DNA from: Chitinimonas viridis
Lineage (GTDB): Bacteria > Pseudomonadota > Gammaproteobacteria > Burkholderiales > Chitinimonadaceae
DNA: 64,000 bases
Direction of reading: 5' to 3'
Assembly: GCF_030409555.1 (NCBI RefSeq)
Contig: NZ_JAUFPU010000018.1
Coordinates: 1,093,143 to 1,157,142, forward strand
The notes beneath the pieces were generated by a model. The model had not been told where the DNA came from. It saw nothing but the letters and a program-made list of their open reading frames with translations, and searched no databases. A program made the position numbers and the translations under genes. Shown piece after piece: positions 25,964-33,861 of this stretch. Every line of letters begins with the position of its first letter. The stretch's first letter is position 1.

Positions 25964-26665
25964 ATGGAAACGAGCAAGGTCTTAGGCAAGATTAAGAAGT
26001 GCCTCGCGCTCGCAAAAAGCGGAAACGAGCATGAGGCCGCTGCAGCTATGCGACAAGCACAGAAGCTAATGGCCGAATACAACGTGGGCGAGCAGGACGT
26101 ACTGGCATCGGAAGTGAGCGAAGCAAGCGCCAAGGCCGGCGCCAAGTCCGTACCGGCTGACTGGGAGTCGTTCCTGGCCGATGTAGTGGCTCGCGCTTTC
26201 GGTTGCACTTTGTTGTTCACATCGGGGTGGACTGGCGGATCGTGGAAGTTCATCGGCTGTGGTGCGGCGCCTGAAGTTGCCGGCTATGCCTTCGCGGTAC
26301 TGCTACGCCAGGCAAAAAAGGCCCGCGCCGAGTACGCCGCGAAGCACCTCAAGCGCTGCAAGCTGGCGACACGCATACGCCGTGGTGATCTGTTCTGCGA
26401 TGCCTGGGTGCGTTCGGTGCGCCGTGTCGTCGGTGACTTTGCCGTAGGTAATGCGCATCAGGCTGAAGCCGTGTCCGCCTTCCTTGCGCTGCACTACCGC
26501 AAGCTATCCGACCTCAAGACCCGTGACCGGAATGCTGGTGGCCCAAAGCGTGACCACGAATGGCGTGATCTGGATGCCGGTGCCGCTGCTGGCCGCCATG
26601 TGCAGCTTAACCATGGTGTCGGTGGCATGTCGGCCGACGCGCCAGCCCTGACCGACGCTCGCTGA
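25964..26665 (+). CDS. DUF2786 domain protein
   Basis: 233 aa. The N-terminal ~45 residues match DUF2786 (VLGKIKKCLALAKSGNEHEA, then AMRQAQKLMAEYNV), a small helical domain widespread in phages. The remaining ~180 residues contain a conserved-looking segment (WESFLADVVARAFGCTLLF ... CGAAPEVAGYAFAVL) seen in DUF2786-DUF7168 proteins. Function unknown. Clear ribosome site AAGGAG. Confidence 0.75.
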   Translation: METSKVLGKIKKCLALAKSGNEHEAAAAMRQAQKLMAEYNVGEQDVLASEVSEASAKAGAKSVPADWESFLADVVARAFGCTLLFTSGWTGGSWKFIGCGAAPEVAGYAFAVLLRQAKKARAEYAAKHLKRCKLATRIRRGDLFCDAWVRSVRRVVGDFAVGNAHQAEAVSAFLALHYRKLSDLKTRDRNAGGPKRDHEWRDLDAGAAAGRHVQLNHGVGGMSADAPALTDAR

Positions 26666-26672
26666 GGTAGCC

Positions 26673-26948
26673 ATGGAGACCAAGTCCGCCGAGCAACTGA
26701 TCTACGAGGCCGCGCTGGTACAGCACGGTGTCGCCGCAACCGTCCTCGGCAGCGTAGTCCAGTTCGGCGGCCTGGTGGCTGTCCTGCCGGGGCACTTCTT
26801 CGATGGCGCCGGCAGTGCTGCCCAGGTTGCAGACCGGATTGCTGCTGCCGAGATAGCACTCGGCCAACTGCGTGCCGCAGTAGGTGATGGCCTGGTGGAC
26901 TTAGCCAAGGTTGAACTGCTGAGCGAACTAGCCAGCACGTTGGAGTAA
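26673..26948 (+). CDS. Prophage early hypothetical protein
   Basis: 91 aa, no family recognised. It alternates hydrophobic beta-like (VLGSVVQFGGLVAVLP) and helical segments and might be a small membrane-associated protein. It lies 7 bp after DUF2786 and 5 bp before gemA. Confidence 0.5.
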   Translation: METKSAEQLIYEAALVQHGVAATVLGSVVQFGGLVAVLPGHFFDGAGSAAQVADRIAAAEIALGQLRAAVGDGLVDLAKVELLSELASTLE

Positions 26949-26953
26949 AGACA

Positions 26954-27367
26954 ATGACCGCCAGAAACGCTGCTCTCGCCAAGATACATATCGCCAAGAA
27001 CCAGCTTGGCATGGATGACTCCAGCTACCGCAGCATGCTGCAGCGTGTTGCACAGGTTGATAGTGCCAGCAAGCTCGACCGGGCCGGGCAAGACAAGGTG
27101 CTGGCTGAGCTGCAGCGCCTTGGGTTCGCACCGAGAACGGCGGCGCGGAAGGGCAAGCGGCCGAATCCACCTGCTGGTCGTGATGCGTTGATATCGAAGA
27201 TCGAGGCCCAGCTCGCAGAAGCTGGCAGGCCTTGGGCATACGCCCATGGCATTGCTATGCGCATGTACCAGGTAGAAAAATGCGATTGGCTGGATACCAG
27301 GCAACTGCAGGGCGTGATTGCTGCGCTGTATCGAGATGCCGTGAAGCATGAAAGGAAAGTGAGATGA
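26954..27367 (+). CDS. gemA: GemA-like regulatory protein (Mu gp16, DUF1018)
   Basis: 137 aa. The start ARNAALAKIHIAKNQLGMDD with YRSMLQRVAQVDSASKL and a later basic patch (ARKGKRPNPP) is the classic DUF1018/GemA pattern. In Mu, GemA affects host gene expression and DNA supercoiling. It overlaps the Mor-type gene by 4 bp, the same order as in Mu. Confidence 0.9.
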   Translation: MTARNAALAKIHIAKNQLGMDDSSYRSMLQRVAQVDSASKLDRAGQDKVLAELQRLGFAPRTAARKGKRPNPPAGRDALISKIEAQLAEAGRPWAYAHGIAMRMYQVEKCDWLDTRQLQGVIAALYRDAVKHERKVR

Positions 27368-27849
27368 ATGCCTTTGATCTTCCCGCCGATGCCGTGAACG
27401 AACTGCAAGGTCTGGAGCACCTGCTGCCTGAAGTCATCCAGACGCTGATACGGCTGATCGGCTTCCCCCTCACCATTGAGCTGGTAAAGCGGATGGGGGG
27501 CATCACTTGGCCTGTCAGCAAGAACCTTAGCCGACTGGGCGAAGCGCGATATGAGTTCCTTGCTGAAGTCGTGGGCGTTGAGGCGGCGAACAAGATTACC
27601 GAATACTTCGGCGGCGAGCTGCTGAAGATACCCAAGTGCGAACGAGCGTTGCTGGAATTGCGTGACCGCCGACTGCGGGCCGACTATGACACGCTGATCG
27701 GCACTATGTCGGGAAACGATACTGTGATCGCACTGGCACTAAAGTATCGCCTGGATGATCGGTGGATTTACCGAATCCTCAAAAAGACGGATATTTCGGC
27801 TTCGGCAGCAGCGACCAATCAAGAGTCGCAGCTGGCTCTGTTCGATTGA
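27364..27849 (+). CDS. mor: Mor-family transcription activator
   Basis: 161 aa. Mor/C proteins are dimeric activators of middle and late promoters. Features are LPEVIQTLIRLIGFPLTIEL in the dimerisation domain and a C-terminal HTH, NDTVIALALKYRLDDRWIYR. The long N-terminus and ~160 aa length fit Mor/C paralogues. It is the only activator of this type in the prophage, so it probably also does the job of Mu C and is the likely ligand of the dyads at 28266, 37581 and 51024. Confidence 0.88.
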   Translation: MNAFDLPADAVNELQGLEHLLPEVIQTLIRLIGFPLTIELVKRMGGITWPVSKNLSRLGEARYEFLAEVVGVEAANKITEYFGGELLKIPKCERALLELRDRRLRADYDTLIGTMSGNDTVIALALKYRLDDRWIYRILKKTDISASAAATNQESQLALFD

Positions 27850-27866
27850 TGTCTTTGGAGGTTGGG

Positions 27867-28217
27867 ATGAGAAAAATGCTTGTTGGTCTGACGGCAGCAC
27901 TTGCCGTAGTAGCAGCACATGCTGCAACCGAGAGTGAGCTACTTGGTAAGGCAATGAAGGGCGACTACCAGGCACAGCGAAACCTGGCATACAGCTATGC
28001 CACTGGATGGGGAAATGCTGGTTCGCCGGACTATATACAGAAGACGCCCGAAAAAGCGTGTACTTGGTACCGTGTAATCGCGATGAGCCGTAGCCCCAAG
28101 GTCAATGGTGGCGATTACAGCAACGAATACGTTTACTGCAGCAAGCTTATGCCTCATCAGAGCGAGGTAGCCTGGGTAGATGCTAAGAAGCTATTGAAGC
28201 AAATCCCAGACAAGTAA
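27867..28217 (+). CDS. Small exported Sel1-like protein (cargo gene)
   Basis: 116 aa from ATG 27867 (GGAG at 27857-27860). A signal peptide of ~22 residues (MLVGLTAALAVVAAHA) precedes a body with one Sel1-like helix pair (GKAMKGDYQAQRNLAYSYAT) and two cysteines. Codon use is less GC-biased than the flanking phage genes. It sits between mor and a strong terminator and is not a standard Mu gene, so it is probably a lysogenic-conversion gene. Confidence 0.6.
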   Translation: MRKMLVGLTAALAVVAAHAATESELLGKAMKGDYQAQRNLAYSYATGWGNAGSPDYIQKTPEKACTWYRVIAMSRSPKVNGGDYSNEYVYCSKLMPHQSEVAWVDAKKLLKQIPDK

Positions 28218-28231
28218 TTACCCCCCTCTTA

Positions 28232-28256
28232 CCCCGCCTAGTGCGGGGATTTTTTT
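28232..28256 (+). terminator. Terminator ending the early/middle transcript
   Basis: CCCCGC (28232-28237), loop CTAGT, GCGGGG (28243-28248), then A and seven T. It separates mor plus its cargo gene from the lysis module and lies just before the first late-type element. Confidence 0.9.
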
Positions 28257-28261
28257 GCCTA

Positions 28262-28285
28262 CTACTGGCGTCGGCCATCCCGGCC
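28262..28285 (+). promoter_or_regulatory. Late-operon element, copy 1 (lysis module)
   Basis: 24-bp element CTACTGGC-N4-GCCA-N-CCCG-N-CC with the dyad TGGC-N4-GCCA centred at 28271.5. It is 23/24 identical to the copy at 37577. It starts 54 bp before ATG 28316. Dyad centre to ATG is 44.5 bp, close to the -43.5 centre at which Mu Mor/C activators bind. Interpreted as an activator-dependent late promoter for lysis and terminase genes. Confidence 0.6.
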
Positions 28286-28315
28286 CCTTGCGCGTACATG
28301 GACAAACTGACGTCC

Positions 28316-28522
28316 ATGGCTACGACACAAACACCCCATCCCCAAGGCTGCGCGAAGTGCGCGCACGCCCTTTTCCCTGCAGATAAGTCCGGCCAGGTCA
28401 TTCATGCCCTGGTCGGCCTGTACGCCTGCGCCAAGGAATCGGGCGGCCGCTACCACTCGCCTCGCTTTTCGTGCCGTGCCATGCCTGCGCATTTCCAACC
28501 ACGCACGGAGGCAACACCATGA
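28316..28522 (+). CDS. Small cysteine-rich phage protein
   Basis: 68 aa from ATG 28316. Four cysteines (GCAKCAH, YACAKE, SCRAMP) in a pattern seen in short zinc-binding phage proteins. An upstream in-frame ATG at 28298 is possible; 28316 is preferred because it puts the start at the same distance (53-54 bp) from the late element as in the other two late operons. The stop overlaps the next gene (ATGA). Confidence 0.55.
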   Translation: MATTQTPHPQGCAKCAHALFPADKSGQVIHALVGLYACAKESGGRYHSPRFSCRAMPAHFQPRTEATP

Positions 28523-28884
28523 AGCACTATCGCAAGCTGCGCCTGGCTTGGGTCATCGTCACGATTATGGCGATTACTGCCATGTGGCTGTTCACCCGGC
28601 AAATGGGCATCACTGACCACCCCACGCCATTCCTGACCGCGCTGCACAAGGTCAGCCTGGTGATGGTTGCCGGTACGGTGGCCTACATCCTGGACGTGCT
28701 GGCCTTTCCCTATGGCCGTCCTGATGGTTACCTGGTCGCGGAGAAGTGGCACACGACCTGCGGCCTGGATGGGTGTGCCGACCACCCAGTGGTGTCGGGC
28801 TATGAACTGGTGTTCGGCCTAGCCATGCTGCGGCGGGCCATCATCATGGCCTGCGCCATGATCGCCGTAGGCCTGGGAGCATAG
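28519..28884 (+). CDS. Putative holin
   Basis: 121 aa from ATG 28519 with CGGAGG upstream. Three hydrophobic segments: about residues 8-26, 42-62 and 97-118. Position first in the lysis cassette, directly before a muramidase-type gene and followed by Rz/Rz1, supports a holin role. The 28-residue loop with CGLDGCADHP is unusual for a holin, so the assignment rests on context and topology. Confidence 0.6.
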   Translation: MKHYRKLRLAWVIVTIMAITAMWLFTRQMGITDHPTPFLTALHKVSLVMVAGTVAYILDVLAFPYGRPDGYLVAEKWHTTCGLDGCADHPVVSGYELVFGLAMLRRAIIMACAMIAVGLGA

Positions 28885-28886
28885 CC

Positions 28887-29534
28887 ATGCGCTTGCTGCT
28901 TGCTCCCTTCCGGTTCTTGGCTCGGTTTGGCGTCATTGTCCTGATCGTGCTGGCTAGCATGGCCTTTGCCGCCAACCTACCCGGCAAGTGCCAGCAATAC
29001 CAGGGCCTGTTCATCCGTGAGGCGCGGGCGGTGTGGGGCATCAATGCGCCCTCGGCATCGATGGCGGCCCAGGCATTCCAGGAAAGCCGCTGCCTGCCTG
29101 GCGCGGTCAGCCCGGTGGGTGCCCGAGGCGTAGGCCAGTTTATGCCGGCCACCGCCAAGTGGATGCCGAGCATAGACCCGATGTTAGCGCCCAGAGACGG
29201 CTGGGGAGTCACCGCCCCTGCATGGGATATCCGCGCCCTGGTGAGCTATGACCGCTGGCTATGGCACCGCGTAAAGGGCGCGGATAGCTGCCAGAAGATG
29301 GCTAAGGCCATGCGTGGATATAACGGCGGCCTAGGCTGGGTCTACCGGGACGAGAAGCTGGCCGTGGCAAGGGGGCTTAACCCCTTAGTCAACTTCGGCC
29401 AACTCGACCAGGTCAATGCCGGCCGCAGTGCCGCCGCCTTCCGCGAAAACACCCACTACCCCCGCCTGATCCTGCTCACCTACGAACCCCGCTTTATCGC
29501 GGCAGGGTTCGGCCCTGGAGTGTGCCAACCATGA
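28887..29534 (+). CDS. Lytic transglycosylase (SLT) endolysin
   Basis: 215 aa. An N-terminal signal-anchor or signal peptide (about 10-28, ending SMAFA) is followed by an SLT domain: SMAAQAFQESRCLPGA contains the catalytic glutamate, then PVGARGVGQFMPATA and MRGYNGGLG. Cleaves the glycan backbone of peptidoglycan at lysis. The signal sequence suggests Sec-dependent export (SAR or periplasmic endolysin), so the holin may set timing by depolarising the membrane. Confidence 0.88.
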   Translation: MRLLLAPFRFLARFGVIVLIVLASMAFAANLPGKCQQYQGLFIREARAVWGINAPSASMAAQAFQESRCLPGAVSPVGARGVGQFMPATAKWMPSIDPMLAPRDGWGVTAPAWDIRALVSYDRWLWHRVKGADSCQKMAKAMRGYNGGLGWVYRDEKLAVARGLNPLVNFGQLDQVNAGRSAAAFRENTHYPRLILLTYEPRFIAAGFGPGVCQP

Positions 29535-29737
29535 GAACCACCCAGCGTTTTCAGTTGCGTGACGAGCGCAACCATAAAGCACCTGCCTTTGTGCTTGTCC
29601 TGCAGCACTTCAAGGACGGCACCAAGGCGGCGGCCTATGTCGGCAACAAGCGTATCGCCGTTGCCCGCCAACCCAGCCAGGCCGCCGCTGTGACCATCGT
29701 GCTGCAGACCTTGCGGCAACGTCGCTGGGGGCATTGA
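29531..29737 (+). CDS. Small lysis-cassette hypothetical protein
   Basis: 68 aa from ATG 29531, overlapping the muramidase stop. Basic beta-rich protein, no family recognised. Lies between endolysin and Rz, so it is transcribed with lysis genes. Confidence 0.5.
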   Translation: MRTTQRFQLRDERNHKAPAFVLVLQHFKDGTKAAAYVGNKRIAVARQPSQAAAVTIVLQTLRQRRWGH

Positions 29738-29738
29738 T

Positions 29739-30365
29739 ATGGCCTTGCCTCTGCTCATGTATCGACGCCAGGTGCTGACCTGGCTGGCAGTCGGGGTGGC
29801 GATTGCCGCCGTGTCCGGCCTGCTTGGCGGCGGTGTGCTGGGCTATCGCTATGCCAGTAACCAGGGCGAAGCCGCGCTGGCAGGCCTGCAGCGTGACCAT
29901 GCGGTGGCAAGCACAGAAGCCAGCCGCCGTGCCCTGGTGCGCTACCAGGCAGAGACCGAGCTGGGGGGCAAGTTGGCCCAGGCGGTGATAGACCAGCGCG
30001 TCCAGATCGCAACCTTACAGCAGCAACTCAAGCGAAGGATTCCCCATGTTACGACCGTCTACCAGCCCACACCGGGCGCTGTACCTGTTGCCTTGCCTCG
30101 CGTTGTCCTTACTCGCGGCTTCCTGCGCGACTGGAACCGGGGGTTTGGATTGCCTACCGACGACACGACCACCGCTACCGGCCGAGCTGCGCCAGCGGGA
30201 ACCGATGCCCTCGCCGCTGATTCCTGGTTACTCGGGGATGACCTTCTCGACTCCGGTGCCAGCCTCGCCGATGTCCTACAGCATGCCCAGGATTACGGTG
30301 CCTGGTGCCAGCGCCAGGCCGTCCAGCGGGACAAGTTGATTGACCTGGCACAGGGGCACGAATGA
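29739..30365 (+). CDS. Rz-like inner-membrane spanin
   Basis: 208 aa. An N-terminal type II membrane anchor (about 12-36) precedes a periplasmic helical region (about 40-100) and a less structured tail. Holding a lipoprotein-like frame inside its sequence (30046-30339) is the hallmark of Rz/Rz1 pairs that fuse inner and outer membranes in the last lysis step. Longer than lambda Rz (153 aa). Confidence 0.7.
   Translation: MALPLLMYRRQVLTWLAVGVAIAAVSGLLGGGVLGYRYASNQGEAALAGLQRDHAVASTEASRRALVRYQAETELGGKLAQAVIDQRVQIATLQQQLKRRIPHVTTVYQPTPGAVPVALPRVVLTRGFLRDWNRGFGLPTDDTTTATGRAAPAGTDALAADSWLLGDDLLDSGASLADVLQHAQDYGAWCQRQAVQRDKLIDLAQGHE
30046..30339 (+). CDS. Rz1-like outer-membrane spanin lipoprotein, nested in Rz
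   Basis: 97 aa, +1 frame relative to and fully inside the Rz-like gene. N-terminal signal of ~26 residues with a near-consensus lipobox LLAASC (C27), then a proline-rich mature part (PTTRPPLPAEL, PSPLIPG, PVPASP), as in Rz1 lipoproteins. The -3 lipobox residue is Ala rather than Leu. Confidence 0.65.
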   Translation: MLRPSTSPHRALYLLPCLALSLLAASCATGTGGLDCLPTTRPPLPAELRQREPMPSPLIPGYSGMTFSTPVPASPMSYSMPRITVPGASARPSSGTS

Positions 30366-30592
30366 GCCGTCTGTTTGATCGTGCCAGTGAACTGGAACAG
30401 GAAACCAGGGATGCCGCCGTAGCCGCCACGCTGGCGGGGATACGGCGGCCCAGGCCCACCGAGTCCGCCCTGGTATGCGGCCATTGCGGAGAGGCCATCC
30501 CTGAAGCACGCCGGCTGGCTGAGCCGGGCTGTCAGCTGTGCGTGCCCTGCAAATCCCGATCCGAGAAGAACCCGGCGCAAAGGAGGCGCTAG
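30362..30592 (+). CDS. TraR/DksA-type zinc-finger protein
   Basis: 76 aa. C39-x2-C42-x17-C60-x2-C63 matches the DksA/TraR zinc finger exactly; the helical N-terminus is FDRASELEQETRDAAVAATL. Small phage members bind the RNA polymerase secondary channel and alter promoter response. Starts inside the Rz-like stop (ATGAG). Confidence 0.88.
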   Translation: MSRLFDRASELEQETRDAAVAATLAGIRRPRPTESALVCGHCGEAIPEARRLAEPGCQLCVPCKSRSEKNPAQRRR

Positions 30593-30594
30593 AC

Positions 30595-31059
30595 ATGATG
30601 ATAGAGATTGATTTCTGGAAGGCGGCAACGCTGCTGCTGTCATTGACGGCACTGCTGGCCGGCGCATTTTGGGGGCTGGGCCGCATGCTCGTGAACCAGT
30701 ACGACCGCATGCTGACCGAGCGCTTCAAGGCAAGGGATGAAGCAGACTCTAGCCGGGCAAAGCAGCATGACGCCGAGCTGAGCAAGCTATCCAACCGCTT
30801 AGCCAAGTATGAAGACTCGCAGCGGGTACAGGCCGAAGAGTTGCGCCAGGCTGACTCCGAACTGAGCGAGAAGGTTGGCAAGCGCCTGATAGAGCTGGAG
30901 AAGGCAGTCGCTGCCGCGCCATCCAAGGAAGACCTAGTGCGGTTGCACAAGCGCATTGACGATGTCGCGGGTGAAATATCAGAACTTAGCGGTGCCTTTC
31001 AGGGTGCTGCCGATACGCTCAAGCTGATCCATAGCAAGCTGCTGGGGGGTAAGTCGTGA
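30595..31059 (+). CDS. DUF2730 family protein
   Basis: 154 aa from ATG 30595 (AGGAGG at 30581-30586). One N-terminal transmembrane segment (about 8-30), then a long coiled coil (about 40-105) and a C-terminal helix; this is the DUF2730 pattern found in Mu-like phages between the lysis and packaging genes. Role unknown. Confidence 0.75.
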   Translation: MMIEIDFWKAATLLLSLTALLAGAFWGLGRMLVNQYDRMLTERFKARDEADSSRAKQHDAELSKLSNRLAKYEDSQRVQAEELRQADSELSEKVGKRLIELEKAVAAAPSKEDLVRLHKRIDDVAGEISELSGAFQGAADTLKLIHSKLLGGKS

Positions 31060-31406
31060 GCCATTCCATTGATGCTGCTCGCCGCCATTGCATCCTGGTG
31101 TCTCTGTCCCTGATGCGCGCCTATCAATCCAATCTGCGCACCTTGCAGTCCATGCTGGATGACGTTGGCTATGCGGCCGGGGTGGATCGCTTGCGTACTG
31201 ATTGCGCTTGGCTGACCGAGCAGGGGTACACCAAGGCAGGTAGCGGCGATGTCTACATGCTGACCGACCGTGGCCTGGACGTAGTCATGGGCAGGGTGGA
31301 TGCACCTGGCGTACAGCGTTCCGCACCGGGTCAGATTGATGCGCTCAAGTCGGCGCTGGCTAGCGCAGGAACAGCACTAGCCAGTGTACTGAATGGGGGC
31401 AGCTGA
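31056..31406 (+). CDS. Mu gp26-like winged-helix protein
   Basis: 116 aa. A winged-helix-like segment (LRTLQSMLDDVGY, VDRLRTDCAWLTEQGYTKAG, YMLTDRGLDVVMG) resembles the small proteins at this position in Mu-like phages. Overlaps the previous gene by 4 bp. Function unknown. Confidence 0.65.
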   Translation: MSHSIDAARRHCILVSLSLMRAYQSNLRTLQSMLDDVGYAAGVDRLRTDCAWLTEQGYTKAGSGDVYMLTDRGLDVVMGRVDAPGVQRSAPGQIDALKSALASAGTALASVLNGGS

Positions 31407-31408
31407 TC

Positions 31409-31591
31409 ATGACAAATGAAATGCAAACGCTGCTGCTGTTTCGCGGCCACATCGCGAGCATGCCACCAGATGACCAGGCTAAGGTGCTGCTGGCTGCCGC
31501 CGAGCTACGGCGCGTGTGCGAGCAGTTTGGCGATCATGGCTTGGTGGCATTCGGTTTGGTCAGTGCTGAATATGCTGCAGAGGCTGATTAA
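31409..31591 (+). CDS. Small hypothetical protein
   Basis: 60 aa, helical (DDQAKVLLAAAELRRVCEQF). Two-bp gaps on both sides and operon position support it as real; no family recognised. Confidence 0.5.
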   Translation: MTNEMQTLLLFRGHIASMPPDDQAKVLLAAAELRRVCEQFGDHGLVAFGLVSAEYAAEAD

Positions 31592-31593
31592 CC

Positions 31594-32094
31594 ATGGCTC
31601 ATGGTGACAACGTCAGGCAGGCCGTGCGCGCCAGCTTCGTATTCGATTGCCTGGACATGCCCGCCGCCGCCGCCAAGCACAACGTGCCGGAGGCCACTGC
31701 TCGTCGCTGGAAGTATGCCGCCAAGGAAATGGGCGACGACTGGGACAAGGCCCGTGGTGCGCAGATGCTGGCGGGTGGCGGCATAGAGGAAGTATCACGC
31801 CAGACCCTCGCACTGGTGGTACTCCAGGTGCAGGCCACCTTGCAGACGATCAATGAGACCGCCGACATGCCGCCTGCGGTCAAGGTGCAGATGCTCGCCA
31901 GCCTGTCCGACAGCTATCTCAAGTTGTCCAAGGTTGCCACCAAACTCATGCCGGAAACCACTCAGCTGGCGACGGCCATGGACGTGCTGCAGCGCCTGGT
32001 CAAATTCATCCGTGACAAGTACCCCCAGCATGCTGGTTCGCTGGCCGAGGTACTGCACCCCTTTGGCGAAGAAGTGAGCAAGGCGTATGGATAG
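31594..32094 (+). CDS. Terminase small subunit-like (DUF1804)
   Basis: 166 aa. Opens with an HTH (RQAVRASFVFDCLDMPAAAA then HNVPEATARRWKYAAKEM), followed by the DUF1804 signature GDDWDKARGAQMLAGGGIEE and the terminal QHAGSLAEVLHPFGEE. DUF1804 genes sit directly before the large terminase in Mu-like phages and are regarded as small terminases that recognise packaging DNA. Overlaps the large subunit by 8 bp. Confidence 0.85.
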   Translation: MAHGDNVRQAVRASFVFDCLDMPAAAAKHNVPEATARRWKYAAKEMGDDWDKARGAQMLAGGGIEEVSRQTLALVVLQVQATLQTINETADMPPAVKVQMLASLSDSYLKLSKVATKLMPETTQLATAMDVLQRLVKFIRDKYPQHAGSLAEVLHPFGEEVSKAYG

Positions 32095-33856
32095 CGTAAA
32101 TCCAAGCCTGTCCAGCAAGGAGTTCCTGGACGAACTGGCGCAGTTGGTCGCTGACTTGAAGAAAGACATCGAGGCCCACCAGTCGGGCCTTGATCCTACT
32201 CCTGAAGCTATCGCTGCCAGGCGCAAGCGCGTGCTACATGACCGGGACTTTGAGTTCTTTGCGTACACCTACTTTCCGCACCATGTGCGTGGTAAGCCGT
32301 CGCTGTTCCAGGCACATTTCTGCAACCGCTTCCCGCAGCTGCTCGATCAGACTGGGGGCGCCACCGAATGGTGGGTAGCACCTCGGGGTGAGGCCAAGTC
32401 CTCTCTACTGACCAAGATCGGCCCTACCTGGTGTGCAATCCAGGGCTTGATGCAGCGGCCGGAAGTGCGCGCCGAGATGGGCTGGCGTGGTCTACCTCCC
32501 CCCTTTATCGACTACATCATCCTGCTGGGCGCGGAAACACGGCTGCCCACCAAGTTGCTGGAAGTGGTCAAGACCGAGCTGACGGTCAATGCCGCCCTGG
32601 CACTGGACTTCCCTGATGCCTGTGGTCGTGGCCCTATGTGGAAGGTCGGTGAATTCATCACCCGTACTGGCATGAAGGTCGAACCCTTCGGTGCGGAACA
32701 GGCAATCCGGGGTACGTTCCACGGTGCCAGCCGCCCCAAGCTGCTGCTGGGGGATGACTTGATTACCGATAGCGAGGCCAAGTCGCCGACCGAGCGGACG
32801 AATCGCTGGGAGTGGCTGACCAAGGCCATCGACTATCTGGGGCCACCGGATGGCACGGTCAAGTATGTGGGTGTGGGCACCGTGCTGGACAAGGACGACC
32901 CGATCAGTCGGGCCAAGAAGACGATAGGCCATGTCGTTCACCACTTCCGCGCCATCGCCACCTTGCCCACCAATATGGACTTGTGGGCCGAATGTCAGGA
33001 GCTGATGCTCAACGCCGACCGGGCCGCCCAGGAAGTCGCCAGCGAGCAGGGTAAGGCATTACCCGATAGCGAGCTGCCGTCGTATCGCTTCTACCTGGAC
33101 AACCAGGCTGCAATGGATGCAGGGGCGGTGATTTCCTGGCCGGGAGTGCGCACGCTGTACTGGTTGATGCGTCAGCGTGCCAAGGCCTCCAAGGCCTTCA
33201 GTACCGAGATGCAGGGCGAGCCGCGCAGTGATGAAGACAAGGTGTTCGGCCATATCACCTTCTGGGTGCGGCGCGAGTTGGACTGGGTGATGTACGGCGG
33301 TTGCGACCCATCCATGGGAAGGAACGAGAAGTCCGACCCTTCGGCCATCGTCATCGGCGGCTGGGATAGGCAGCGCAAGCTGCTTCATGTGGTTGAGGCT
33401 GAGATCAAGCGCCGCGTTCCCTCCAAGCTGGAGGCTGACCTGATAGCAGCGCAGCGTGAGTTTCGTACCCTGGGTATCGGCTTCGAGAACAACAACGCTT
33501 ACGAGCACTCCCGCCAGACCTTCATCCAGGCCGGCATGGATGCTGGTGTACCACTGCCGCTAATCGGTGTGACAGCCATCGTCGGGCCGGAGGTTCGCAT
33601 CGACTCCTTGGAGCCGTATGTCGCGGACAAGTTTGCGCCACGCATCCTGATCAGCCCGTCTCTGACCTTGCTTCTCGCCGAGCTGGATACTTGGCCCGAA
33701 GCACAAAGCGGCCACCACTATGACGGGCTGTCGGCCTTGCACATTCTCTGGATGCTCGCGTCCACACGCGGCTCCACCACATTTGATTTTCAGGCCGCGA
33801 CCAGCAAAGGCAGCTGGGGTGGCACAAACGGAGCCGGCAAAGCCGGCGCTTGGTGA
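32087..33856 (+). CDS. Terminase large subunit (Mu gp28-like)
   Basis: 589 aa. ATPase half: a Walker A-like WVAPRGEAKSSLLTKI and a Walker B-like KLLLGDDLI. Nuclease half (RNase H-like): MYGGCDPSMGRNEKSDPSA supplies the first metal aspartate and HHYDGLSALHILWML the last acidic position. It powers headful packaging from the right into flanking host DNA. Starts inside the small subunit gene. Confidence 0.92.
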   Translation: MDSVNPSLSSKEFLDELAQLVADLKKDIEAHQSGLDPTPEAIAARRKRVLHDRDFEFFAYTYFPHHVRGKPSLFQAHFCNRFPQLLDQTGGATEWWVAPRGEAKSSLLTKIGPTWCAIQGLMQRPEVRAEMGWRGLPPPFIDYIILLGAETRLPTKLLEVVKTELTVNAALALDFPDACGRGPMWKVGEFITRTGMKVEPFGAEQAIRGTFHGASRPKLLLGDDLITDSEAKSPTERTNRWEWLTKAIDYLGPPDGTVKYVGVGTVLDKDDPISRAKKTIGHVVHHFRAIATLPTNMDLWAECQELMLNADRAAQEVASEQGKALPDSELPSYRFYLDNQAAMDAGAVISWPGVRTLYWLMRQRAKASKAFSTEMQGEPRSDEDKVFGHITFWVRRELDWVMYGGCDPSMGRNEKSDPSAIVIGGWDRQRKLLHVVEAEIKRRVPSKLEADLIAAQREFRTLGIGFENNNAYEHSRQTFIQAGMDAGVPLPLIGVTAIVGPEVRIDSLEPYVADKFAPRILISPSLTLLLAELDTWPEAQSGHHYDGLSALHILWMLASTRGSTTFDFQAATSKGSWGGTNGAGKAGAW

Positions 33857-33861
33857 CATAT

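Noticed and set aside
28241-28315. GTG start at 28241 for the small cysteine-rich gene
   Set aside because: The start would lie inside the terminator hairpin and the N-terminal extension would cover the late element.
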